A stretch of 18,994 nt of DNA, taken from positions 11,341 to 30,334 of the forward strand of contig JBBHKE010002746.1 of the NCBI GenBank assembly GCA_037447655.1, written 5' to 3'. A model generated the notes under the pieces. It was not told the origin of the DNA and did not search any database. It was given only the letters and a program-made list of their open reading frames with translations. Source of the DNA: Zygnema cylindricum. Lineage: Eukaryota > Streptophyta > Zygnematophyceae > Zygnematales > Zygnemataceae. Positions 1-8,732 of this stretch are shown here, in pieces; the first letter of the stretch is position 1; each line of letters begins with the position of its first letter. Position numbers and translations under genes: made by a program.

Positions 1-1098
1 ATTAGTTTGATTTAATGACAGTTACGTAATTTACGTTGGTTATTTTGACACTTAGTGATTTGTTAACAGCTCACAAGTGTATATATAGATTTGAGCTTCA
101 TTAGAATAATTAATCAATGCTGGTTAGTAAAGTGGGGACCGAAGATGTAGACTTTTAGGGTTGCCGATTAGGTCATGCACTTTGAATGATATAATGATTA
201 TTTGATTATACTTTGATTATACTTTTGTTTATGTGTGATGCATTTGTTTGTTATTATTTATTTATGTTATTTTATATATGTTTGATATGTACTGTTTATG
301 CATTTGTCCTAGGGTTTGCTTATGTCGATTATTACATCAAACCTTAGATGTTGTCATAGGGTTTATTTATGTTGATTATTCCATGAAACCGTAAATGTTA
401 TTTATTGCGTCTGTGTACGCATATGGAGGATGCATTTCAAATGATGAATCATTGGCCTAGCTTTGCTTAGCTTCTTGCATGATAGTTTGGGTTGCTTCTG
501 CGGTCTATTTTAGACCAAAGAACAACAATATATAGTATTTTTATATATTTAATATTTTAGATTTTTGTATGATATGTTATTTCAGCAAAAAAAGACAAAT
601 TGTCTGATACGCCACGTACGACGTGATTTTCGTTCCGTGACATAAAGGTAGGCGCCACAAAATGTAACCGACAAAAAACACTAATTCTATAATACATATA
701 ATTACTTATTTGAGGTATGGTTATATCAGGAGGTTTTTGTAATAGTACGGACAGCAAAATTTATGTATTACAGAGGCCTTGGATACGTCGCGTATCGTCT
801 GTAAACAATTATTTACATACGTGTTTTGATTTGAGTGGTTCCTTGTAAGCTGACGACCAAATCTCTAAAATCGTCAAAGATTTGAAAACTCACCATTTTC
901 GTATGGAAATCCGTACTTGCGTATTACGTACGTGTGCTTCGCAAGTGTACCGCGTCAATGTACCTCAGAGATCTCCTTCACTTTGCTAACTTTCAGGAAA
1001 ACCGTATTTCTTTTCGGCAAAGATTTTACGGTCACCTTTGTCGAATGCACGTGAATTTGGAGACCTGCGATAATTTTCATTTTTTTTAAATGCCTTGA
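1..1098. other. AT-rich non-coding region, no gene seen
   Basis: No open frame here looks like a protein; the one short minus-strand frame (557-757) has no recognisable motif. The stretch is AT-rich and carries several small hairpins: 782-796 (GATACG, 3-nt loop, CGTATC) and 913-950 (GTACTTGCG opposite CGCAAGTGTAC with a 2-nt bulge). A 47-bp duplication is listed separately. It may be an old retrotransposon LTR or untranslated remnant, but I find no boundary or match that shows this. Confidence 0.6.
310..403. repeat. Imperfect 47-bp tandem duplication
   Basis: Two units of 47 bp lie head to tail (310-356 and 357-403). Both begin TAGGGTTT, share a TTATGT.GATTATT core and then a CAT.AAACC stretch, with scattered substitutions. 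The divergence shows the duplication is not recent. No coding function is apparent. Confidence 0.7.
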
Positions 1099-1306
1099 TG
1101 TATCGGTGATACGATATATCAGTGATACGATATATTGGTGATACAATATATCGGTGATACGATATATCGGTGATACGAAATATCGGTGATACAATATATC
1201 GGTGAGACGATATATCGATGAAACGATATATCGGTGATACGATATATCGGTGATACGATATATCAGTGATACAATATATCGGTGATAAGATATATCGGCA
1301 ATAAAT
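1099..1306. repeat. 16-bp minisatellite, about 12-13 units
   Basis: Head-to-tail units of exactly 16 bp with consensus TATATCGGTGATACGA. Unit starts fall at 1099 (partial), 1115, 1131, 1147 and so on to 1291, with one to three substitutions per unit; the last unit (1291-1306) is decaying. Each unit junction makes the self-complementary 10-mer CGATATATCG, so the array can form many small cruciforms. From 1307 to 1400 the CGATATAT core recurs at irregular spacing, including a perfect 18-bp palindrome at 1375-1392. Because 16 is not a multiple of 3, the array gives 16-residue repeats in all frames; the open frames over it are by-products of the repeat, not genes. Confidence 0.92.
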
Positions 1307-1479
1307 CGACGATATATCACGATATTTGAATTTTCGATATATCAAAGCGATATATTGATTATCGGGTACCTGAAATTCGATATATATCGAATATCGGCAA
1401 AAGGTCCTCGATACCAAACACTATTAATAACACTAATTAATTATTTACTTTAATAATTTCTAAACGCTAATAACGATTC

Positions 1480-2045
1480 TGTAGAAATTAATGGTCTTTC
1501 AAAGTATTTTCTAGGTCTGAATAGAAATAAGAAAGAAGCCAAGGCAGTCTACCTCTAACTTCTCTCTCTAACTTCTCAAACTTGTCGCAGTCATTGAGAA
1601 ATTGGAGAGGGAGCTAGAACCATGGCTACCTAGGCTATCCAGAGGTTTACGGGAAAATATATTTTAGTTAGGGGTTTAATTTACTAAAAGATATGTGCCG
1701 GCGGCAGGATTCGATCCTGGTACCTACCGGCCGGCAAACAGCCGGTAGCTGGTTGCCTTAGCCGTTAAGTCTCGAAGTAGTATTACGCATTATGGGGTTT
1801 GATAGTTATTTAAACATTTATACGTAGAAACGTTCATTTAACTATAACTGCTCAGGGGAGCAAATTCAAAGATTCTTTTTGCTATCGACTTAGGGGAGTC
1901 TTTTCTTCATAAGGGTGAAGTTGGTCAAAGTTTTTGTCTGCCAGGGTGGCAGTTGTTCTAGCTGAAACACAAAGGGGTCAGGGTTATCTTAGAGGCTTCT
2001 TTGAAGCTGTCCACTCTAAAAACTTATGGAGGTCTCAGAGTTTCA
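1480..2045 (+). mobile_element. Ty1/copia LTR, left copy (5' LTR, internally deleted)
   Basis: This block starts TGTAGAAATT and ends CAGAGTTTCA, giving the TG...CA ends expected of an LTR. Its identity comes from comparison with the reverse complement of 13350-14444, which matches along its length by eye (for example the GATTCTTTTTGCTATCGACT stretch near 1873, and TTATGGAGGTCTCAGAG at the end). The other copy has a polypurine tract and copia RT/RNase H directly before it, which fixes the family. This copy lacks about 490 bp found in the other, with the joint near 1842. It is followed by a gag-like start at 2050, so it is read as a 5' LTR. The sequence just after it (GGTTATGGGCCCA) only weakly resembles the usual initiator-Met primer site. 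Confidence 0.72.
1688..1775 (-). other. tRNA T-arm-like motif with GC-rich hairpin inside the copia LTR
   Basis: On the minus strand there is a stretch like a tRNA T arm: CCAGG, a 7-nt loop ATCGAAT, then CCTGC, close to a pol III B box. It is next to a strong hairpin (CTACCGGC, loop TGTTT, GCCGGCCGGTAG). A weak A-box-like TTAACGGCTAAGGC lies farther upstream on the same strand. I see no matching acceptor stem or anticodon arm, so it is not a tRNA gene. The motif recurs in the right-hand LTR (about 14115-14185) and, as a fragment, near 15864-15880. Confidence 0.4.
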
Positions 2046-2049
2046 GGTT

Positions 2050-2433
2050 ATGGGCCCACCCTCTAGGGTACCAATCTTTAATGAAACTAACTTCATATAC
2101 TGGGAAAGTATGATGATAGGAGCTCTATGCGAAAAAAGGTTTTGGGGGATAGTGAGTGGACAGTTGGGGCGTCCATCAAGTCTTGGATTTCCTCCAGGAT
2201 TTGGAGGAAAAAGATTCACCAGAAAAGAGGATCCACCTTCAATGGAGGAAACAAAAGAAGGAGAGGTGGTGGACAAAGGAAAGGAGAAGGAGGGAACCAC
2301 ACTAATAACAACTGGTTCAGCATTCATGTCACCTATTCCAAGGAACGAGGAGAATGATACTGAAACTTGGGACTTCAACAATATGGCGGCAAAGTATCGC
2401 AACCATCATAGGACCGAAGCGAAAGTGTTGTGA
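2050..2433 (+). pseudogene. Copia gag, N-terminal remnant
   Basis: The frame opens at 2026, but the likely Met is 2050, five bases after the LTR end. The first 30 or so residues carry the pattern of plant copia Gag N-termini: a short lead, then a PIFNETNF...W...M...L arrangement (usual form F.G.NF..WK..M...L), then a GALCEKRFWGIV stretch. Gag would form the virus-like particle in the cytoplasm. After about 2180 resemblance stops: the rest is rich in Lys, Glu and Gly, with no CCHC knuckle and no RNA-binding core, so most of gag has been lost or scrambled. At about 2440 the sequence passes into the gypsy remnant of element 1. The N-terminal part is fairly secure as copia Gag; the tail is not assigned. 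Confidence 0.5.
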
Positions 2434-2474
2434 GAAGGGACACCGCAATGGTGGACAAAACGTAGGACCAAAAG

Positions 2475-3732
2475 GTCAGCGCAGTGACAAGTACGGTGCA
2501 AGTGGATGAGCAGTGGCTAAGTAGGATTAAGGCCGCATACGACGAGGACGATGCTATCAAGGAACTAACCAAAGGAAAGATCTTAGTTTGAACCTCCAAC
2601 GGCATGTGGCGCTACTGACCGAGTCAGACTTCTCCATTTTATGTTCCAACAAACTAGGAGTTACGCCACACGATTCTCAAAATGAGTCATGACGAACCAC
2701 TTAGTGGACATTTCGGTCGAGTTAAAACAATTGCACAAGTGGCTGAGGTGTACTACTGGCCGAATATGACACAGGACATCGCGGAGTATGTCAAGACTTG
2801 TAACTCTTGTAACTGGAATAAATTGGAATCGGGTCGTCTAGGACTTTTACAACCTATTCCTATACCATCAATACCTCGGGAAGCGATTTTGATGGATTTT
2901 ATAGTGGCTCAGCTATTGACTCCCGAAGGCTATGACTCCATATTTGTCGTCGTGGATTACCTCACAAAGATGGCGCACTTCCTACCCACGACAACCACGG
3001 CTACAGCTCGGGATGTGGCATACTTATTCTTTCGTGAGATATTATGTCATCATGAACTTCCGAAGAAAATCGTGAGTGTTCGCGATATAACATTTGTCAG
3101 TCACTTTTGGAAGAGTCTGTTCGAGTTAGGTGGAACGCAGTTAGCCATGTCCACAGCGTACCACCCGCAGACCGACGGTCAAACCGAATAAGTGAACAGG
3201 ACGTTAGAGCGAGCATTAAGGGCTTATGTGTCAGTACACCAAACGGATTGGGTAAATCATTTAACGACAATTGAAGTGGTGTACAATTGTGTTATCCAGT
3301 CGTCCACTAACACTACGCCATTCTCTCTCAATGGGCGACAACCCATCCTTCCCCAAAACTTATTGGCCACCGATTACCTCACGCTTGCCGCTATGGACTT
3401 TGCGCGTACGCTTCAAATGAATCTTGATAAGGCGACAACGGCCCTCCAAAGGTAAAGAATCGTCAAAAGTTGCAGGCTGACGCTCACGAAAGGATATCAT
3501 CTTTAGTGTTGGTGACAAAGTTCGCCTTAATATGGCAAACATGTCATTACTAGGTGCCCTCTCGAAGAAGTTAGAACCAAAATTTACTCGGCCATTCAGT
3601 GTCCTTTCTAAAATAGGTGACGTGGCCAACAAACTTGATATTCCAAAAGAATGGCAAATACACAATGTGTTTCACGTTTCCCTCCTCAAACCGTTTGGCT
3701 ACTCGGATTCAATTTTTCCTCATCGCTGTTAG
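2475..3732 (+). pseudogene. Ty3/gypsy integrase, broken
   Basis: The integrase would insert element cDNA into nuclear DNA. Frame reading starts at 2475 in the RNase H-integrase linker, which ends with several stops, and runs on through 2682; the Met at 2682 is internal to the domain and not a start. Visible parts: the zinc-binding HDEPLSGH and CNSC pair (about 2688-2820), the first catalytic Asp in MDFI (2895-2897), the second catalytic position in VSVRDITF where Val (3078-3080) replaces Asp, and the third in HPQTDGQTE (Glu 3186-3188), followed at once by TAA (3189-3191). The frame resumes with VNRTLE and the integrase C-terminal region to a stop at 3453. A frameshift near 3490-3520 moves to the frame holding GDKVRLNM and the HNVFHVSLLKP motif. 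It is inactive: one catalytic residue lost, several stops, one shift. Confidence 0.85.
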
Positions 3733-3765
3733 TATACCCCCCTGTCGCCGATTCAAAATACCTCG

Positions 3766-3924
3766 GATGAGTACGAGGTAGAGAAAATTCTTCAGTCGCG
3801 TGGATTACAGCATTCCGACTCCATGCAATATTTCGTGCGGTCGAAAGGTTATGGAGTTGAGAATAATTCTTAGGTGGACGAAAAGGACATTCATTCACCC
3901 GATTTGTTGCGCCGGTTTGCGCAG
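3766..3924 (+). pseudogene. Chromodomain at the C-terminus of element 1 pol
   Basis: About 53 codons after the integrase tail, in its last frame, show the chromodomain pattern: DEYEVEKIL, then QYFVRSKGYG, then ENNS and a VDEKDIHSPDLLRRF helix. In chromoviruses this module binds methylated histone H3 and steers integration into heterochromatin. The conserved Trp after ENNS, part of the aromatic cage region, is a TAG stop here (3871-3873), one transition away from TGG. An earlier stop (3730-3732) separates it from the integrase tail. The match covers both the beta strands and the C-terminal helix, so the call is fairly sure. Confidence 0.75.
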
Positions 3925-4995
3925 AGTGTGGACACTCAGCATAATTGGAGGGACGGTTGCAATAGGCGCAATAAGGGAACAAATTGCAATATCTCAATTG
4001 TCGCACTCATCTTAGGGACTCGACGAGGAGGCGCAGTAGCGAAGATAATAGACTGCAACACTATGAGTGTGCAGCCACTGAAGCGCAGCATAGTAACAGC
4101 ACCATCAGAGAATCGCAGCGCCACCATTGCGCTGACAAAAAAGCGCAACGCCGCAGTTGTGAATTCCAACATTGGCGACGTCAAACCCTCGGTATCGTTG
4201 CAGCAGCGTAATCTACGAAATGTTGGACGCTGTGATACTCTCGCACGCTGCGTCGCCTACAAGAGTCCAACAGTGAAACCCTCAACCCTCTCAGCTAAAG
4301 CCGCCATCACCCTTCGCGACCAACCTAGTCGAAGTAATTTGGAGAGCATCTCGCTCCGCACCGCTAGTTTACCCCTATTCATCCACTTACCTGAACTATC
4401 CAATTCAACGGTATCCATGGCAACGTCGTCCAATCCATTACCGAAAAAGAGGAGACTTGTACGGATAGGTCATGATAACATGCCTTGCCAAGATCGATTG
4501 TTAGTCGCAGCAAAAGTCATGTAAGAGGCAGACTGGAAGAGGGCGATAGAAGAGGAACCAGAGTTGGAAGAGACAACTAGTAGCAAGGAAGGAATAGGTG
4601 AGAGCAGTGGAGGAGAGGGGTGAAAAATTTTGCATGTCCCCGAGTACAACCCACTCTGAGAAGGGGAACTGTGAGGCTGAAGTGGACCATATACTCTCAC
4701 ACGCAAACAAACCATAACGAGAGCCGACACCTCCACCAATAGAGGAGCGAACCTCCGACTTAGAGGTCATGCGGGACCCTAACAAAAAGAGCACTGCCGA
4801 CGAGCAGTCCTCAGTGAACTCCGAAAAGAGGGCTGAGGCACACTATCCCAGTGAGGATGATGTATTTGTCCTCTGGTGGGAAGATGGGGACACGGAAGAG
4901 GAGAGTGAAAAAGGGGAAGAAATCCCCGATTACCTATTTCCACTACCCATCGACCCACAATATCGAGACCTCACTTTTAGTTTCGCAAAACGATA
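3925..4995 (+). pseudogene. Partly open region after the chromodomain, not recognised
   Basis: The chromodomain frame stays open to a stop at 4522-4524 (open from 3874), giving about 200 further residues rich in Arg, Ser, Thr and Ala, with KKRRL near the end. After that stop the same frame gives about 30 strongly acidic residues. A second open piece in another frame (4769-4996) is also acidic, with runs of Asp and Glu around a VLWWEDGD core. The stretch 4083-4160 resembles part of the probable LTR at 5832-5910. I recognise no domain. It could be a long pol C-terminal tail, the start of the extra 3' ORF that follows, or a piece of another insert. Confidence 0.35.
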
Positions 4996-5655
4996 ATGTT
5001 GGGATCCGTCAAAGTGGCCGACAAAGTGACGATAGGGAAACCAAGGGAACCTATCTGTATCCCTGCTAGCGTGCCTTCACACCCGGCCTAGAATTTTATG
5101 AGGTCGAAGGACCTTAGCAATAACCATAAGGTGTATATTCAACTCAACCCTCATACCTTACCATTCGTAGAAGTGGTCCAGGACCACTATCAGTACCGCG
5201 TAAACGTCCTCGGATTACTCCGCCAGTACCACCCATGGGATGTCCGTCTACACCATATCATCTCGCGAGCCAAAGTCACACCCGAGATACGAGCACTCAA
5301 ATTGGCTCGGAAGAATGCTCTGCAGCGCGCCCAAGCTGCAAGGAAACATATTTCTTTCAAATTGAGAAAGGTACCTTGGTAAGAATTGGCGGATAAGGGG
5401 GTAGAGGAAGCCCAACCAATTGCAGCGCGCGAAGCTCCCCAAAACCCGGCACCTAACGCACCTGCAACTGAGGCCGCCCCGCCACAGCCAGAAGCGCCAA
5501 CAACTGCACCAAAAAAGGGAGAGAACCAACTGCGTGAACGGATCATTCAAAGACGCTTGGCAGCCGCAGATCACCACATCGCGCTATTGGAGACTCGATG
5601 CGAGCAACTCCAAAACCAATTGGACACCCTGTGGGAGGAGTTCGAGGAGTAGCGT
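4996..5655 (+). pseudogene. Extra 3' ORF of element 1, unknown protein with C-terminal coiled coil
   Basis: One frame runs from ATG 4996 to a stop at 5650-5652 with only two internal stops (TAG at about 5089 and TAA at 5380-5382), some 218 codons. The middle part (5098-5382) is basic and leucine-rich and includes LRQYHPWDVRLHHII and a long Arg/Lys/Ala helix-like run. A Pro/Ala-rich linker follows (about 5425-5510). The end has heptad-like spacing of hydrophobic residues (IALLETRCEQLQNQLDTLW), which suggests a coiled coil. The purine-rich tract and LTR start lie within 90 bp downstream, so it sits where a few retroelements carry an extra ORF. I do not recognise the protein and assign no function. 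Survival of one long frame amid stops elsewhere suggests it was once coding. Confidence 0.45.
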
Positions 5656-5740
5656 CGAGAGACATAAGAATACTCCGCCAACTCCAATTTCCCTGAGTAG
5701 GTAATGTTCAGCGGGAGGCTGAATCCTTAGTGGGAGGCAT

Positions 5741-6182
5741 TGTAACAAGGTTACAGAATTATATACCTTGCGGGTAGAATCAAGGCTATTATTTTTGCGG
5801 TTTAGAGCAACGCATCTACGATGCTAGATTGGCGCAGCATAACAGCGCAACAACTTAGAGATGTAGCGTAGCAGCGCAGCGTGGCAGCAGAGCAACGCCG
5901 CAAAATGTAGTTTGGACCATATTGTTCTAGAAGATAGCTTGGATAGATCGTGATTGACCAAGAAGGTCCACGTGTACATAAGTGTAACCCTAGGTGGAGT
6001 GTCAGCTAGCCAGTTTAAATAGCAAATCCACTAAGTCAAAGGGGGACTATTTGGCAATAGACTTTCGCAGTGAGCTTCCAACTTGTAATCTCCTTCCTAT
6101 CAATAAAGTTTAACTCTTACTATGAATGTTGTGTATCTTTGCTGTTGCTACGAGGAGATTCTTAGAGTTATTCCACTGTGCA
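5741..6182 (+). mobile_element. Probable 3' LTR of element 1
   Basis: It begins TGTAACAAGG just after a purine run (GTGGGAGG, 5730-5738), as gypsy 3' LTRs do. It holds a GCGC/GCAGC-rich segment (5832-5910) and an AATAAA polyadenylation-type signal at about 6102. The 3' edge is not certain: CTGTGCA near 6176-6182 is one possible CA end. The partner 5' LTR is not in the window, so the call rests on position and internal signals only. Confidence 0.5.
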
Positions 6183-6249
6183 TTATGGGTGTGGTTTTTA
6201 TTACTATCCCTTTTACTACAATCAAATCGCGTTTCTTGTCTGTCACTTA

Positions 6250-6963
6250 TAAATCCAGAATGGAAGAAAAGTGGCTTAACTGTAAGCACACTAGATTTAT
6301 GAAAGATTATATTGTGGAATCTGACTCATATAACATTCATGTCATAGGTTTAATTGATGAAATGGCTAAGTTGCATTTCTTGAACTATTTGAATCCTATA
6401 CTTAAATCACAACTGAAACGTCAAAAAATTATTTAATTGAAGGAATTACAAAATATGTCATTGGAATTAGAGGATCAGTTGGGGTATAATTGTGAAACTC
6501 GACCACCCAAGGGAAATTTCAATGAAGTATCAGTGTGAGGTGAGGAGGAGTTTGAGGAAGAGGGTTTGAATGCAGGTTTGGTGAAAAAGCAGAATATCTT
6601 CAGGGGAAATCAGAGAGGTCAACAGAGTGTTAATGCAAGAAATAAATTTCACAATAGAGGGGATACATTAAGAGTCCTAAACCAAATATTAATGCTCAAA
6701 AACGCAATCTAAGCATTCCCACATGCACTATTTGTCAGAAAAGAGGTCATAGGGCATCTCAGTGTGCACAACTTAAGAAAACTAACTGTTATAACTAAAG
6801 AGAAGAGGGACATTTCAGCAGAGAATGCACAAAACCGAAAAAGAAAGTCACTTGTTTTCAATGCGGAGGTCTTGATCATTACGCTAACGACTGTATAGAT
6901 AAGGGATCTCTTAAAACAGTTGATGTCAATGAAGGTCTTCAAGAAGATATTACAATATACTAA
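6250..6963 (+). pseudogene. Element 2 gag with three CCHC zinc knuckles
   Basis: Gag packages the element RNA. The N-terminal part lies in the frame open at 6122-6436 and continues past a TAA; the LELEDQL stretch before the knuckles fits the end of a gypsy capsid. A one-base shift in the G run at about 6657-6661 moves to the frame of the nucleocapsid. Three C-X2-C-X4-H-X4-C knuckles follow: 6724-6765 (intact), 6787-6828 (second Cys codon is TAA) and 6853-6894 (intact). The linkers are Lys-rich. Stops follow near 6961 and beyond. The first 40 or so residues of the upstream open frame probably come from LTR sequence, so gag is taken to start near 6250. The knuckles are secure; the capsid call rests on context. 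Confidence 0.75.
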
Positions 6964-7019
6964 CCTGAGCAACAAGCACAGAAGGTTGGAAACAAAAAAG
7001 ACTAGGTGAAAGTCCTCAG

Positions 7020-7799
7020 TTGAGTCGATTGGATCCAGAGGTTAGGGAGTTAACTTTGGAGGGCGAGCTAATGAATGGAAAGGCTACGATAGCTCAATTG
7101 ATTATGATGCTACCTACACTCCATAGTTTGAAAAATCCTTCTGATGAAACTCTTAACAACAGACCTATGTTAGGACAGCTAATTAACGATGAAACCAGAC
7201 ACAGTTTAATAAGATTCGAGTCGTTAGTGGAAGGAAAACCATTGAGAGTTATGGTAGATTCACGTGCTACATATAATTGTATTTTTCATAATTTTGTTGA
7301 GGAAAATAAAATTCCTACACTCATAAGGGAAAAACTTTTACATGTTCAAGTGGCAAATGGTAATAAGTCCACATTAGATTTACAAATTGACACAATAGAA
7401 GTTGATATCTATGGTCATAAAATGAAAGTTGTGTGTGAAATAATGAATTAAAGTAGAGAGGAGCTAATACTGGGAAAGCCTTGGTGAACTGAACATAACC
7501 CTCAAATTAATTGGGAAACTAACACTTTGAGAGTGAAGTCTAAAAACGGTTGGAAAGTTTTGCAAGCATTACCTTCAAAGAAGATGCATAGAAATCATAT
7601 AAATAACATAACCAAATTGGGAGTGGAAGGTTTGATTTTTGCTAAACAATTTAAAGAGCATTTAAAAGATAAAACAAATCATGCTTTCTTGTTATTAGTA
7701 ACTGAGGAAGTTACTGATGAAAGGGCGGGAGAAATCAGTAACATTGATGTCATTTCTAAATCAGACACCACTAAAAATCTTGAAAAAAAAAATTGATTT
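7020..7799 (+). pseudogene. Element 2 aspartic protease region
   Basis: The protease would cut the Gag-Pol polyprotein inside the particle. The frame runs from about 7020 with a stop at 7449-7451 and resumes to 7796. The active-site motif reads MVDSRAT (Asp 7257-7259), where gypsy proteases have D-S/T-G-A; the Gly is Arg here (7263-7265). It is followed by the usual hydrophobic stretch (FHNFVEENKI). Downstream, after the stop, comes LILGKPW and TEHNPQINW, the conserved ILG.PWL..HNP.I.W pattern, with a TGA at the Leu after Trp. The part from 7527 to 7796 is the protease-RT linker. It is inactive because of the active-site change and stops. Confidence 0.78.
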
Positions 7800-7859
7800 T
7801 GTAACTGACATTAATACATCTGATGCTGTTGTGAAAGATTTGAATTTTTAATTTAGAGA

Positions 7860-8730
7860 TGTTTTCCCAAGTGACTTACCCTCAAGGAGGCCACCTTCCC
7901 CAAACGTGGAACATGTTATTAACCTTGAACCAGGATGTAATCCACTTGTCACAGGAATTTAAAGCACAATTTCTTTGAGCAGGAAGAGTTAAAGAAACAA
8001 ATGAAAGAGTTTTTGGAGAAAGAACATATTCAGCCCAGCAAATCACCGTACGAAGCACCAATTCTCTTCGTCAAAAAGAAGGATGGAACGTTGAGGATGT
8101 GTGTCGACTATCGTAGTTTGAACAAGATAATGGTGAAGGATAAGTATCCGTTAGCTTTAATTTCTAGCTTGTTAGATCGTTTGAAAGGTGCTTAATTATT
8201 TTCTTTTATTGATCTACGTAGTGGCTTTAATCAGGTGCCAATTAGAACTGAAGATGTTGATAAAACTTTTTTGAGAACTAGAGTCGATCATTTTGAATGG
8301 ATAGTGATGCAAGTTTGACGAATGCACAACCTTTTTATCAAAGATTAATGAACCAAACATTCTCTAATTATATAGATTAGTTTGTTCAGGTGTTTATTGA
8401 TGATATTTTAATTTACAGCGAATCTAAAAAACAACATGTAATTCATTTAAGGAAAGTGTTGGAAAGGTTAAGGGAAAGAAAACTATATAGAAATTTGTCA
8501 AAATCCAGTTTTCTTAAGAGTGAACAATTATTTTTGGGACATATAGTTACTAAGGAGGGTGTTAAAACAGATCCATCCGAAATTACTACAATCCAAAATC
8601 GGAAGCAACCCACTAATGTCCCAAAAGTTAGATCATTTTTGGGATTGGCCACCTATTACATTAAATTTATCAAGAACTTCAGTTAGATCACCGCACCTTT
8701 GACATATTTTACTTCATAAAAAGGAGACGT
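7860..8730 (+). pseudogene. Element 2 reverse transcriptase
   Basis: RT copies element RNA to DNA. From the N-terminus: FRDVFPSDLP (about 7855-7885), then after a stop and shift the frame from 8001 with [20 protein letters not shown], the catalytic Asp in FSFIDLRSGFNQVP (about 8200-8235), then FEWIVM. At about 8313-8320 a small deletion removes bases of the conserved FGLTNAP block and shifts the frame. The next frame carries NAQPFYQRLMN and the catalytic FIDD box in VFIDDILIYS (about 8390-8415), then FLGHIV and VRSFLGLATYYIKFIKNFS. Stops replace Lys before the FIDD box and Arg after KNFS. Catalytic residues are kept but the frame is broken at least twice. Confidence 0.88.
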
Positions 8731-8732
8731 TT

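Larger units (their letters stand above)
2440..6182 (+). mobile_element. Ty3/gypsy chromovirus remnant (element 1), 5'-truncated
   Basis: Only the 3' part of the element is present: the linker before integrase, integrase, a chromodomain, about 1.7 kb of further partly open sequence, a purine-rich tract (5730-5738) and a probable 3' LTR starting TGTAACAAGG at 5741. No gag, protease, RT or RNase H belonging to it is seen; to the left lies the copia gag fragment. The reading frame changes and carries several stops, so the copy is dead. The right edge is set loosely, where the gag-like frame of element 2 begins. Confidence 0.75.

Noticed and set aside
1099-1306. CRISPR array
   Set aside because: Units are contiguous with no spacers, and the rest of the window is eukaryotic transposon sequence.
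955-1417. Two long minus-strand open frames (121 and 143 codons) with Tyr/Ile/Ser repeats
   Set aside because: Both are translations of the 16-bp minisatellite; a 16-bp unit gives a 16-residue repeat in every frame, so openness is no evidence of coding.
1688-1775. A functional tRNA gene
   Set aside because: Only a T-arm-like part is seen; no acceptor stem or anticodon arm can be drawn.
2043-2605. Minus-strand frames of 119 and 76 codons opposite the copia gag start and the gypsy linker
   Set aside because: They have no motif, and the plus strand shows recognisable retroelement sequence.
5190-5577. Two minus-strand frames over the element 1 3' ORF
   Set aside because: They are Cys/Trp/Gly-rich shadows of the plus-strand frame, with no motif; the plus strand fits element context.
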